A stretch of 64,000 nt of DNA from Paraglaciecola mesophila KMM 241 (GTDB taxonomy: Bacteria; Pseudomonadota; Gammaproteobacteria; Enterobacterales; Alteromonadaceae): assembly GCF_000315015.1 (NCBI RefSeq), contig NZ_BAEP01000054.1:1-64000 (forward strand). The letters run 5' to 3'. The notes beneath the pieces are model-generated. The model made no database searches. It worked only from the letters and a program-made list of their open reading frames with translations, and was not told where the DNA came from. Shown in pieces: positions 19,118 to 27,984 of this stretch. The first letter of the stretch is position 1. Each line of letters opens with the position of its first letter. The translations under genes and the position numbers were made by a program.

Positions 19118-20473
19118 TTAAAACACACCGGCAAACGTAACAATGATAGGCCGCTTTGTATCGTAGAGGGAATGATTTTTTATATCTGAAACGATATTTT
19201 TTGCTTGATTTACACTCGCTATAGCAAACACTGAGTTCACTGCTATTCGTTTTAATGCTGAATCCAAATTATAACAAAGTTCTTTATTTTCGCCGTCAAA
19301 AGATTTATCTATGTAACCTAAAATATTTACGGTGGCGGGTAGTAATTTTTGTAAATCAACCCACGATTCTCCTTTACCATAGACATAAATAGGATGCTTA
19401 ATATAAGCCTGAAGATAAAAGTACAATGAATACATTTCTGGCATGTCATTCGGATGAATACATTTAAGCGCGTAATGACAATCGAAAGGATCAAAAAATG
19501 CTTTGTAACTTCTATCTAAAAACCCTGTATTATTGTCTAAAAACAAAAAAACAAAACGCCAATAGTCAATGGGATCAGTTGAACGAAATTGAGTTAAATC
19601 AGTTTTATCAATCAACTTGCCTTGTAATACTTTAGCATGCATTGATCGCATAAATAGCTCTCGCTTGTCGGATTGGACAAACCTGACGATATGCGATTTT
19701 CTGAGCGCTAGTGTAAAAAGCACACCCGAGTAAAACTCTTGTAAGTAATCATCAAAAATCCCGTTATCTTTTAAAAACGTTTTTCGCAAACACAATACAT
19801 CAATAGTTTCTGTCAAGCGTAACTCATTGATATTTCTGCTTTTAGAATCTTTCTCTCGATTCCAATTATATAAGGCCTTTGGTACGAATCGGATATTACG
19901 TCCATAATAAAGAAGTTTAAAAAGCGTTGCATTATCTTCATTATTTCTAAGCTTTAGCGGGAAAAGGCAGGCTGGGTTGTCGAATAACGTTCTACGATAC
20001 AATTTAGCCCAAACTGAAGAAGCATTTCGAAAAGAAAGTATTGATTTAAAATACTCTGTACTATTTATATTCTCGTCATAAGTATGCTTTAGCAAACTCC
20101 CATTTTCTGATACTTCATTAAACTCACAGACTGTTATGTCTACTTCTTCGTTCATTTTTTCAAAAAGACATTCCAACAAATTAGGCTCAGCAGTATCATC
20201 ACTGTCTATGAAACAAAGGAACTCACCTTTCGCGCATTTAATACCTGCATTTCTAGCTTCACCAGTGCCGTTATTTTCCTGGGTAATGATCTTGACTCGT
20301 TCATCCTTTTCACCCAGCTTGTATAAAACGTTCAAACTGTCATCGGTGGAACCATCATTAACAAAAATAACTTCAATAGCTTTAAACGTTTGATTTTGAA
20401 TCGAATCAAATACGCGCTTCAAGTAAGGCTCTGAGTTATAAACAGGAATAATAACCGAGATTTTGGGCTGCAT
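19118..20473 (-). CDS. Family 2 glycosyltransferase with C-terminal Rossmann-like domain
   Basis: A 451-residue protein. Residues 1-220 are a GT2 domain (KISVIIPVYNSEPYLKRVF, VIFVNDGSTDDSLNVL, FLCFIDSDDTAEP with the DXD-like SDD). A middle region is followed from about residue 365 by HPIYVYGKGESWVDLQ and NILGYIDKSFDG, a Rossmann-like pattern resembling the C-terminus of the sulfotransferase gene at 11.5-12.9 kb. Its ATG abuts the stop of the methyltransferase-like gene upstream. It probably adds a sugar to the flagellar or surface glycan made by this region. Confidence 0.87.
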   Translation of the reverse strand: MQPKISVIIPVYNSEPYLKRVFDSIQNQTFKAIEVIFVNDGSTDDSLNVLYKLGEKDERVKIITQENNGTGEARNAGIKCAKGEFLCFIDSDDTAEPNLLECLFEKMNEEVDITVCEFNEVSENGSLLKHTYDENINSTEYFKSILSFRNASSVWAKLYRRTLFDNPACLFPLKLRNNEDNATLFKLLYYGRNIRFVPKALYNWNREKDSKSRNINELRLTETIDVLCLRKTFLKDNGIFDDYLQEFYSGVLFTLALRKSHIVRFVQSDKRELFMRSMHAKVLQGKLIDKTDLTQFRSTDPIDYWRFVFLFLDNNTGFLDRSYKAFFDPFDCHYALKCIHPNDMPEMYSLYFYLQAYIKHPIYVYGKGESWVDLQKLLPATVNILGYIDKSFDGENKELCYNLDSALKRIAVNSVFAIASVNQAKNIVSDIKNHSLYDTKRPIIVTFAGVF

Positions 20474-21030
20474 TAGTTGCTCAACTTCTTCGCTTCAGTG
20501 ACTAAATGCACATCTCCTTTCACCTCACATTTCACTTCTGAAAACCCTATTTTTTCCATTAAAAATTTCATCTTTCGTACATTGTAACCAGACTTATGAA
20601 CATCCCAGTAACTGTTGTTGTAATCATCTTCAAGGGGGTCGCACTCTGCTTGCCACCCCCAAAAGCCAGCTGAGCTATACAACGCATCTGAACGCTCTTT
20701 AGAAAAAGTATCTTCATTCCATTCGGCTTGAAGCCATTGTTGGCAGTGAAAGTCCATATTTGGCACTACAATTCTAACAGTTGCATTCAATGCTAGTGCT
20801 TTATACCAATCCTTTAATGTTAAAATTGCTTCTGCGTTAGTTAAATGCTCAAGCATGTGCCGAGAGTAAATATGTGATACGGCGCTAAAGTGTCTTGAAA
20901 CCTCCCAGGCTTTGCATACACAATCAACATGGGGTAACTCCCTTAAATCACAATGAATAAACCCTTCACGAGCATCGGGTCCACAACCTACATATAAATT
21001 TATTGGGTTTTCTTGATTTAATTGTTTCAT
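20473..21030 (-). CDS. Methyltransferase-like protein of a polysaccharide locus
   Basis: A 185-residue protein with a short SAM-binding motif NLYVGCGPDAREGFIHCDL, the SRHMLEHLTNAEA segment and the strand VRIVVPNMDFHCQQWL, as in small methyltransferases of polysaccharide loci. The C-terminal part (YWDVHKSGYNVRKMKFLMEKIGF) is clearly homologous to residues 120-160 of the protein encoded at 21031-22143. The two genes are adjacent, with the stop of one next to the start of the other, indicating tandem duplication followed by divergence. Confidence 0.75.
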   Translation of the reverse strand: MKQLNQENPINLYVGCGPDAREGFIHCDLRELPHVDCVCKAWEVSRHFSAVSHIYSRHMLEHLTNAEAILTLKDWYKALALNATVRIVVPNMDFHCQQWLQAEWNEDTFSKERSDALYSSAGFWGWQAECDPLEDDYNNSYWDVHKSGYNVRKMKFLMEKIGFSEVKCEVKGDVHLVTEAKKLSN

Positions 21031-22143
21031 TTAAGGTTTAACCGCCTTGGCTAAGGTAAAACACCCATCGGATCCAGCTACCACCCTACCAGAGACAGGA
21101 TCGTGTTGTGCGTAGAGTTCTACATCTCTAAATCCAGATGTGAGCAGTAAGTCAACCAACTCTCTATTGGTATAGTGCTTTAAATGGAACTCAAATTTCA
21201 CCGGGTCAAAGGGCATGACATCTTGATTTGGTGTAGAGCATATAAGATGTCCACCGGGTTTGAGCACCTCAAAAAACACATCTAATAACTGTTGATCAAA
21301 ATCAACATGTTCTATGGTTTCAAACGACACAACAGCATCTTGAGTATTGGCTGCAATATCCAGTAACTTGGCATCTTGGCAACTAAAAGTCGTATTTTCA
21401 TTGTTAAAATGCTGTTTAGCATGCGCTATTGCGGCTTGTTCAATGTCTACGCCTGTGACTTTAGCGCCCGTGTGTTTAGCCAACATTAACGTACCGTAAC
21501 CAATACCACAGGCTAAATCTAACACTTGATCCTCTTGGGTTAATCCCGCTAATTGCTCACAAGCAAACTCGTACCTATTTAAATGGTCTGGGCGAATTTG
21601 ATCGTAGTGTGTTGATATTTGCCTTTCACCACGGAGCATAGTTTTAGTGGCATTGGCGTTGATTTGTGCCCCTTCAACATGTATCTGTATTTCACAAAAC
21701 CCTGCACGTTCTAGTAATAGCTTTAATCTAGCTTGATTGTAGCCAGACTTATAAATATCGTGTTGATTAGTTTGATAGTTGTCATTTCTTGGATTGCAGT
21801 TCTGTTGCCCCCCCCATAAACCTGCAAACGCTTTACGCGCGTTGGAGTCGGCATTTAATAAATCTTGATTATCCCAAGTAGCGCTTTGCCACAACTGTAT
21901 AAAATAATCGATATTTGGCACGCTGAGCTGTATTTCACCCTTTATTGCTAGGCTGTCGAACCAAGTCAGCATCGCCAAATCGGCTTCCATACTGGTTAAA
22001 TACGGTAAGATATTACTAACAGTTAAGTGCTCGATGCTATTGTTTTCAATGAACCTATCCCAGACATTTGTCAGTGATAGTTGGCTATTTGCTTGCTTCA
22101 GCCAATATTGCTGGTCTTTGCGCACTAGCTGGCATTTATTCAC
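21031..22143 (-). CDS. Fused protein: degenerate plus intact methyltransferase domain
   Basis: A 370-residue protein in two parts. Residues 1-165 match the neighbouring 185-residue methyltransferase-like protein (SIEHLTVSN, LSVPNIDYFIQLW, HDIYKSGYNQARLKLLLERAGF) but lack the glycine-rich SAM loop. Residues 185-370 are a complete class I methyltransferase (VLDLACGIGYGTLML, VTGVDIEQAAI, SFETIEHVD, VLKPGGHLICSTPN). The N-terminal half may be a binding or dimerization module. Substrate unknown; co-directional with glycosyltransferases and Glf. Confidence 0.82.
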   Translation of the reverse strand: MNKCQLVRKDQQYWLKQANSQLSLTNVWDRFIENNSIEHLTVSNILPYLTSMEADLAMLTWFDSLAIKGEIQLSVPNIDYFIQLWQSATWDNQDLLNADSNARKAFAGLWGGQQNCNPRNDNYQTNQHDIYKSGYNQARLKLLLERAGFCEIQIHVEGAQINANATKTMLRGERQISTHYDQIRPDHLNRYEFACEQLAGLTQEDQVLDLACGIGYGTLMLAKHTGAKVTGVDIEQAAIAHAKQHFNNENTTFSCQDAKLLDIAANTQDAVVSFETIEHVDFDQQLLDVFFEVLKPGGHLICSTPNQDVMPFDPVKFEFHLKHYTNRELVDLLLTSGFRDVELYAQHDPVSGRVVAGSDGCFTLAKAVKP

Positions 22144-22175
22144 TCTACTTTCTCCTGCTGTTGCACGTCGTCACT

Positions 22176-23441
22176 TTACTCACTAACCGAACCTTGCTTT
22201 TTATTATTTTTGCTCAAAAGTGAAGGCGATATAAAACTGAAGGCCTGTAATTTACCTAAATCAAAATAAGTATCAGTAACTGTGAATTGGCGGTAGCACA
22301 TAGCCGCTAATAGCCGATCAACTTGGCTAATATGTTTTTTAAGTAAACAGTCGCCTTCTACTATCACTTTTTTACCAAGCAAGGCCGCCTCATACAAAAC
22401 CGAAGAGTTGATACCATGAACTATGTCTGCGTGAGCACAAAGTTGCATTGTATCTTCGCTACTTACCTTTCCATGTGAATATCGGTAGGTGTGACTCAAT
22501 CTGTCTTTAGGGTGAGGTTTAAATACTAAGTTTTGCTTAGAATATTGAGCTTCGATAAAATCAATAAACGGCTGCATGCCCTGGGTGAATTGTGAATGAT
22601 TAAGTACATTTGAATCACTTGGCACTTGTAAGGGGGTAAAAATATACCCCGTGCCAACTCTAGTATTATCTTGATTGGCTAATAAAAATTGCTTCCGTCT
22701 TTGCTTTAGGTCTTGCATCATTGGCTCATTCACCCAGCTAAGATCATCGAAGTACAATTGACTATTATTGTTGACGCCTAGTCGGTCAAAGTAAAAGTAT
22801 TGATGCTGCGGGAAAAAGCCACATTCAGCGAAGGTTACTACTATTTTTAACGCTTTTAATTTTTCAATAATGGGTAAAAATGCTGAAGTAGAGCCATTCC
22901 AAACAACAACACTTTTAGCAGATTGAAGATAACTATCGCTCAAATTTTGCAACGGATGATGAATGTTAACTTGAGTGCCGGAATCTTCTAGCGCACTAAA
23001 AAAATGCTGCAAATAAGCTGGGCGGTTGATGCTGGCGTACAAATCGATATAAAGAAGTGTGTTATCGCTAGGTCGTAACTCGGCTCGTGATGAATGCTCT
23101 GAGGCGCATAACATCACATCCCAAAACGTTGCAGTTACTTCTGTCTTAGGGGCCAACCTGTGAATCATCTCAAGTTGAAAGTGTCCAGTACCCAGCACAA
23201 CGATCGGCAGCTCGATAAGACTTTGTTGGTCTTCAATGTGTTGTTCTATGTGCGGGTAATCAGCTTGAATGCTGCTCACCCACCAGATAGTTGGGAGGCT
23301 GATGTTTAATTTGGAAATTTGTGCCAGTAAATCCTTTGCGTAAGCACCATCACCAACCAGACAATAATCCTGCATATCCAGCTCGGACATTTTTCGTATA
23401 ACACGCTTTTGGTTTGCAGCAATTGCTTCACTAGCCAACAT
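22176..23441 (-). CDS. Putative capsule/polysaccharide-type glycan transferase
   Basis: A 421-residue protein I can place only loosely. The N-terminus (DYCLVGDGAYAKDLLAQI, then LPIVVLGTGHFQLEMI) is Rossmann-like. The C-terminal third has LVFKPHPKDRL, HADIVHGINSSVLYEAALLGKKVIVEG, the HP and GxNSSVLYEA patterns seen in GT-B enzymes of capsule and polysialic or nonulosonic acid assembly. It is packed two bases after glf in the same direction. I infer a glycosyltransferase for a charged sugar polymer or glycan; the exact family needs a profile search. Confidence 0.6.
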   Translation of the reverse strand: MLASEAIAANQKRVIRKMSELDMQDYCLVGDGAYAKDLLAQISKLNISLPTIWWVSSIQADYPHIEQHIEDQQSLIELPIVVLGTGHFQLEMIHRLAPKTEVTATFWDVMLCASEHSSRAELRPSDNTLLYIDLYASINRPAYLQHFFSALEDSGTQVNIHHPLQNLSDSYLQSAKSVVVWNGSTSAFLPIIEKLKALKIVVTFAECGFFPQHQYFYFDRLGVNNNSQLYFDDLSWVNEPMMQDLKQRRKQFLLANQDNTRVGTGYIFTPLQVPSDSNVLNHSQFTQGMQPFIDFIEAQYSKQNLVFKPHPKDRLSHTYRYSHGKVSSEDTMQLCAHADIVHGINSSVLYEAALLGKKVIVEGDCLLKKHISQVDRLLAAMCYRQFTVTDTYFDLGKLQAFSFISPSLLSKNNKKQGSVSE

Positions 23442-23442
23442 C

Positions 23443-24618
23443 TTAGGCTGCTCCCTGCTCAGTAAACCGATTAAAAATTTTCAGCGCATTACCTACCGCA
23501 TCATCCATATTGTAATACTTATAATCAGCTAACCTACCAGCTGTGATCACGTTCTCAAACGCTTGTACCCTTTGTTTGTATTGTTCGAACCGTTCTTGGT
23601 TAGCTTGATTAAATATCGGGTAATAAGGTACGTTTTTAGTTGCATCAAACCTGTCATAATCTTGCGGATACTCTTTGACTATGGTGGTGTGAGTAGTGGG
23701 TTGATTCAGGATATGCTTAAACTCGGTAATTCGAGTATAGGCATGTTCGTTAGGGTAATTTACCGTTGTAGCTGCTTGATATTGTGCTTGGGCCAAGGTC
23801 TCAAAATCAAACTGCAAAGAGCGATAGGGTAATTCTCCATCTAGATAATTAAACAGCTCATCTAACATGCCAGTAAAGACCAACTTTCCGTTAAAAGCTT
23901 GCCCATTAAAAAACAATCGCTGATCATTCATATTCAATGCGACTAACTTGGTAGCATCAGTATCCAAGTGCACCGAAATATTTGAATGATTCAAAATATT
24001 AGTAATTAGCTGGGTATACCCTTCACTAGGAATAGCTTGGTACTTGTCGTGGAAATAACGATCATCTCGAGATATCACCACAGGCACTCTAGCGGTAACG
24101 GCGGGTGAAATCTCTTCTGGTGAACAGCCCCATTGTTTACTGGTGTAATTCACAAAAAACTTTTGATAGACCAACTCACCCAATTGCTGAAGTAAAACAT
24201 GTGAGCTTTTACGTAATTCTAATATAGGTACCTTGCCGTCTACTCCGTACTGCTCTATTAACAGCGCTTCAATTTGTTGTGCCTGTTCTTTTGGGTATAA
24301 AGCATCTAAGGTATTTAAATTAAATGGGATGGGTACTAAGTTTCCGTCTATCGAGCCTAAAACCTTGTGCTCATAGGGTGTCCATTTTGTAAACTGACTC
24401 AGGTATTGCCACACCTCTTCGTTATTGGTGTGGAATAAATGTGGCCCATAGTGATGCACAGTAACGCCATGCTCAGTTTTATAATCGTAGCAATTACCGG
24501 CAACGTGCGACCTTTGTTCTAAGACCAAGACTTTTTTATCGTGTATTTTTGCAAATCTCTCGGCCAACACAGCGCCCGAAAACCCGGCGCCTACCACTAT
24601 TACGTCATATTCACTCAT
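23443..24618 (-). CDS. glf: UDP-galactopyranose mutase
   Basis: A 391-residue flavoenzyme converting UDP-galactopyranose to UDP-galactofuranose. The FAD-binding start is DVIVVGAGFSGAVLAERFA, followed by the family signatures HHYGPHLFHTNNEEVW and VPIPFNL and the C-terminal GRLADYKYYNMDDAVGNAL. The length is normal. It implies that the neighbouring glycosyltransferases use galactofuranose, which is unusual beside a pseudaminic acid operon and suggests either a mixed flagellar glycan or a separate surface polysaccharide encoded in the same stretch. Confidence 0.96.
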   Translation of the reverse strand: MSEYDVIVVGAGFSGAVLAERFAKIHDKKVLVLEQRSHVAGNCYDYKTEHGVTVHHYGPHLFHTNNEEVWQYLSQFTKWTPYEHKVLGSIDGNLVPIPFNLNTLDALYPKEQAQQIEALLIEQYGVDGKVPILELRKSSHVLLQQLGELVYQKFFVNYTSKQWGCSPEEISPAVTARVPVVISRDDRYFHDKYQAIPSEGYTQLITNILNHSNISVHLDTDATKLVALNMNDQRLFFNGQAFNGKLVFTGMLDELFNYLDGELPYRSLQFDFETLAQAQYQAATTVNYPNEHAYTRITEFKHILNQPTTHTTIVKEYPQDYDRFDATKNVPYYPIFNQANQERFEQYKQRVQAFENVITAGRLADYKYYNMDDAVGNALKIFNRFTEQGAA

Positions 24619-25572
24619 TTATGCTGCGTCACTTAGCAAGTTTTTGAGCTTGTTAGGGTTTTGCCTGTTTTCATAGGCGGTTTGGTGTTTATCGTTGAAA
24701 AACAACCCTGAATTTGACGCTAATTCTATGTGTTTCAAAAACAAATCATTGGCATCTCTGGCCAAAAAATACAGTGCTGCGGCAAATCTATGGTGGGCGA
24801 TCCCCGCTTTGATTAAATCCGGCTTTATACCAAACTGACTTGACAACTCACAAGCCAGCTCTATATCCCTTAAGGATTGTTCACGCCTGTCAAAAGAGCG
24901 GCTGGTTTGCTGGCCAAAACTATTTTCATGAATACGGTAACGCCCTAATACTTCAGGGATAAAATCAACATTAGCTTGTAAATACCCAGCATTATTTATG
25001 TAAAAAGCATAATCAAATATAATTTTACACTTCGGCGATACGGTTTTACTGAGGTTTGAATGGTTTCTAAACATCACACTACTGGCTTGCATGTAGGTGC
25101 CGTATTTAATCATATGCTCAATTGTGGAACGCGCTGGGATATATGACCAGTTATAAAAGTCTTTCGAATATAGCTTAATAGTTTTGTCCGTGACCGAATC
25201 AAACATATCGGATTCGTGATAGACCATGTGGCAATCGTCGTGTGTATCTAAATATTCGACTTGACGCTGTAACTTTGAAGGCAACGCAATATCGTCCCCA
25301 TCAAGATAGGCTATATATTCGCCTTTAGCCGCTGCGAGCAAGGTGCTCATGTTAGCCGCTAAGCCTTGATTTTCAGTCTTGTATATAGCGCTTAACTTGT
25401 TTGGAAACAAAGTTTCAAGGGTTGCTATAACTGCTTGAGTCTTATCTGTCGATGCGTCGTCACACACAATGACTTCGAAGTCAAAATCGGTCTCTTGTTC
25501 AAGCACTGAAAGTAAACATTCAGCAATAAAATTTTGCAAATTATATGCAGGAACGAGTACTGAAAGTTTCAT
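24619..25572 (-). CDS. Family 2 glycosyltransferase
   Basis: A 317-residue GT-A enzyme (KLSVLVPAYNLQNFIAECL, VIVCDDASTDKTQAVI, YIAYLDGDDIALPSKLQRQ with the DXD-like DGDD). Its stop abuts the glf start, so they are coupled; it may use the UDP-galactofuranose that Glf makes, although this cannot be read from the sequence. An 85-base gap separates it from the SDR gene upstream. Confidence 0.88.
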   Translation of the reverse strand: MKLSVLVPAYNLQNFIAECLLSVLEQETDFDFEVIVCDDASTDKTQAVIATLETLFPNKLSAIYKTENQGLAANMSTLLAAAKGEYIAYLDGDDIALPSKLQRQVEYLDTHDDCHMVYHESDMFDSVTDKTIKLYSKDFYNWSYIPARSTIEHMIKYGTYMQASSVMFRNHSNLSKTVSPKCKIIFDYAFYINNAGYLQANVDFIPEVLGRYRIHENSFGQQTSRSFDRREQSLRDIELACELSSQFGIKPDLIKAGIAHHRFAAALYFLARDANDLFLKHIELASNSGLFFNDKHQTAYENRQNPNKLKNLLSDAA

Positions 25573-25657
25573 ACCAAGTTATACCTTAAACGACTATTCA
25601 CGGAATTAGCTGTTAATATTTATATTTATTTTATCGGCCTTTTTAAGGGAAACTTAA

Positions 25658-26383
25658 CTAAGCCGTACTACCCGCATCAACCGTCATGGTTGTGCCAGTG
25701 ATAGCAGAGCCTTTGTCACTCAATAAAAAGCTGACCATTGCAGCGGCATCCTCAACACTGGCTAATCTACCTAAAGGGCTTCTGCGTTTAATTGACGCTA
25801 GCTTTTCACCTTGCAAATCGCCCGTCATGTCAGTTTGCATATAGCCTGGCGCCACACAATTTACGGTAATGCCTGCCTTACCCACTTCTCTAGCAAGTGA
25901 TTTACTAAAGCCTTCTAAAGCAGCTTTACTTGCGGCATATACACTTAGGCCATTAAATCCTGTTTTTGCGATAATTGAAGATATATTAACAATTCGCCCC
26001 CTTCTATTAAGCAACATTGAGCGCAGCAAGTACTTACTTAACAACATGGGGGATTGCACATTCAAACGCATTAAATTATCGATTTCACCGTTTGGCATGG
26101 TCGCCAATACGCCGTCATGCCCTACGGCAGCATTATTCACCAATCCGTACGGACGGCCGAAGCGCTTGACTATTGACTTACATAGCGCCGGCAAAGCATC
26201 TAAATCGGCTAAATCTGCTTCAATAAAATGACAACGGTCAGGATATGCCTCGCTCAAACTTTGCAGTTCAGGGCTGTAGGTACGCGCAAGTGCTACCACA
26301 GACAGATCTGATGCAAGGGTATCTCGGCAAATCGCTAACCCTAAACCTCTACTCGCGCCTGTTACTACGACGTACTCAGCCAT
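25658..26383 (-). CDS. SDR oxidoreductase (FabG-like)
   Basis: A 241-residue classical short-chain dehydrogenase with the cofactor motif VTGASRGLGLAI, NNAAVG, the catalytic serine in VNISSI and YAASKAALEG with the YxxxK pair; the C-terminus GTTMTVDAGS matches FabG-like reductases. It overlaps the adenylate ligase gene by eight bases and follows an acyl carrier protein gene, so a ketoacyl-ACP reductase role, producing a hydroxyacyl group for the sugar, is the best inference. Confidence 0.88.
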   Translation of the reverse strand: MAEYVVVTGASRGLGLAICRDTLASDLSVVALARTYSPELQSLSEAYPDRCHFIEADLADLDALPALCKSIVKRFGRPYGLVNNAAVGHDGVLATMPNGEIDNLMRLNVQSPMLLSKYLLRSMLLNRRGRIVNISSIIAKTGFNGLSVYAASKAALEGFSKSLAREVGKAGITVNCVAPGYMQTDMTGDLQGEKLASIKRRSPLGRLASVEDAAAMVSFLLSDKGSAITGTTMTVDAGSTA

Positions 26384-27722
26384 GACTATTGCTCCTGCTT
26401 AATTTACCCGTTGGGCTCATCGCTAAACTGTCAATTTGACGTAATTTTACAGGAATTTCAAAGCGTTGTAGCATCAATTTACACTGTGCGCGAACAGTTC
26501 GGCTAATATTCCCCCAGTCTTGATTGGGCTCAATAACAATATCAGCCACCACAAGATTACCCAGCACACTATTGGGCTGACCATACACTTTTGCCTGAGA
26601 TACTCCTTTAATCGATAAAATGACTGTTTCGACTTTTTCTGGCGTTACTTTATTTCCGCCAACATTGATAACGCCAGACGCCCGCCCGAGAAAAAATATT
26701 CTATCACCGTCTGATCGTACAATATCTTGGGTATCTAAATAGCCATTGTCGTCAATAAGCGCTTCGAGTTGAGCATCAAGCTCGTGAGCGGGCTTGATAC
26801 GTAAATGCTGATTTTGATCAATCTTAAGATGCGCGTTAGCCACGCCTTGTTGCAACCAACTCACAGGAAAGCCAGCTATTTTGTCAGCCACCACAAATCC
26901 CACTCCCGCTTCGGTAGAGGCATATATGTGCCGAATACTAGCCTGGGAATAAAGTTCTGACAGCTTATCGAGCAAAGGTTGGTCCGCAATTTCTCCGCCC
27001 AGTGTGATGCGCTTTAGTGGCACGTGTTGTAACTGGTTTGTCATCAGCATTTGACGCCACATACTTGGAGTGGCAGATATGGCATTGACCTTGGCGTTTG
27101 CATATTGCTGCAATCTTGCTATTAGGTCGTTCGTGACGTCGTCCACCAATGTTGCCCCGCTGATGAGCACTTGCAATAGCACCTGTAACCCGGCGTATCG
27201 ATAGGCTTGATAACAATTTGCCCATTTCAATTCTGAGAGCGTGTTCGAAAATTTGGTATTCAAGGTTAAGGAAGCGAGTGTATGCGCAAACCATTTAGGT
27301 TGGCCAGATGTACCCGATGACGCTAACCACCAGCGAGTAACTAGTTCTCGTGTATCAGATTGCGCTTTCAACTTGCCTAATGTGCAAGGATCTTCTACCG
27401 CGCTTTTGTTCTGACTGAAAAGCTGCTTGGGCCGCGAGTTAATATCTATCGAGAGCCGCGAGCAGCTATTCTCAATACTTTCAACTAGCTCAGTTGAGCA
27501 TAAATAGAGATCACTACACAAGCCATCAAATGCGAGTAACCCTACACAAAAAGAAGCGCTGTCGGTATAAATGAGCGCCAGAGGTTTATTTTCTAGGTAC
27601 TGATATTCAGCTCGCCAGAGCTTGGCTAGCGCCAATAACTGCCCTAATGAAAACGACTGGCTTGTATTCACAATCACAGGAGTGACTGCCTTTGTTAGTA
27701 AAAGAGACGCTAAGCTACTCAT
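26376..27722 (-). CDS. Acyl-adenylate-forming ligase (AMP-binding family)
   Basis: A 448-residue member of the acyl-CoA/acyl-ACP synthetase superfamily, somewhat short. The nucleotide loop is SSGTSGQPKWFAHT. Later motifs are ASTEAG, GYLDTQDIVRSDGDRIFFLGR and a C-terminal lysine region SPTGKLSRSN. It starts on the last base of the acyl carrier protein gene, so the two are translationally coupled, which points to loading an acyl group onto that carrier protein. Together with the SDR it could supply an acyl substituent for pseudaminic acid. Confidence 0.88.
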   Translation of the reverse strand: MSSLASLLLTKAVTPVIVNTSQSFSLGQLLALAKLWRAEYQYLENKPLALIYTDSASFCVGLLAFDGLCSDLYLCSTELVESIENSCSRLSIDINSRPKQLFSQNKSAVEDPCTLGKLKAQSDTRELVTRWWLASSGTSGQPKWFAHTLASLTLNTKFSNTLSELKWANCYQAYRYAGLQVLLQVLISGATLVDDVTNDLIARLQQYANAKVNAISATPSMWRQMLMTNQLQHVPLKRITLGGEIADQPLLDKLSELYSQASIRHIYASTEAGVGFVVADKIAGFPVSWLQQGVANAHLKIDQNQHLRIKPAHELDAQLEALIDDNGYLDTQDIVRSDGDRIFFLGRASGVINVGGNKVTPEKVETVILSIKGVSQAKVYGQPNSVLGNLVVADIVIEPNQDWGNISRTVRAQCKLMLQRFEIPVKLRQIDSLAMSPTGKLSRSNSHG

Positions 27723-27982
27723 TAGTAACGTGTTTGCTCTAACCCCTGGGCGTAAATCGCAACAAACTCTGCGAAAGTCGCAGGGTATATTTTTATTGCT
27801 AACTCGGTGAAAGGATCGATGCCTAACTCTTCTTCTAATTGAGCAACTAACATTGCGTAGCCTAATGAATCGAGTCCTGACTGCAGTAGCAATGTATCAG
27901 GCACTATTGGCTCGATTAATTGGCAGTCGCTTAACTCGGCAACACCACGCATAGCGCGTATAACGGTCTGTTCAATATTCAC
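27722..27982 (-). CDS. Acyl carrier protein
   Basis: An 86-residue acidic protein with the phosphopantetheine site LDSLG (serine 39), followed by the usual acidic helix (MLVAQLEEELGID). It differs from fatty-acid AcpP and is coupled to an adenylate ligase gene, as in specialised ACP systems that modify surface sugars. It lies two bases after pseH, inside the pse operon. Confidence 0.88.
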   Translation of the reverse strand: MNIEQTVIRAMRGVAELSDCQLIEPIVPDTLLLQSGLDSLGYAMLVAQLEEELGIDPFTELAIKIYPATFAEFVAIYAQGLEQTRY

Positions 27983-27984
27983 TT

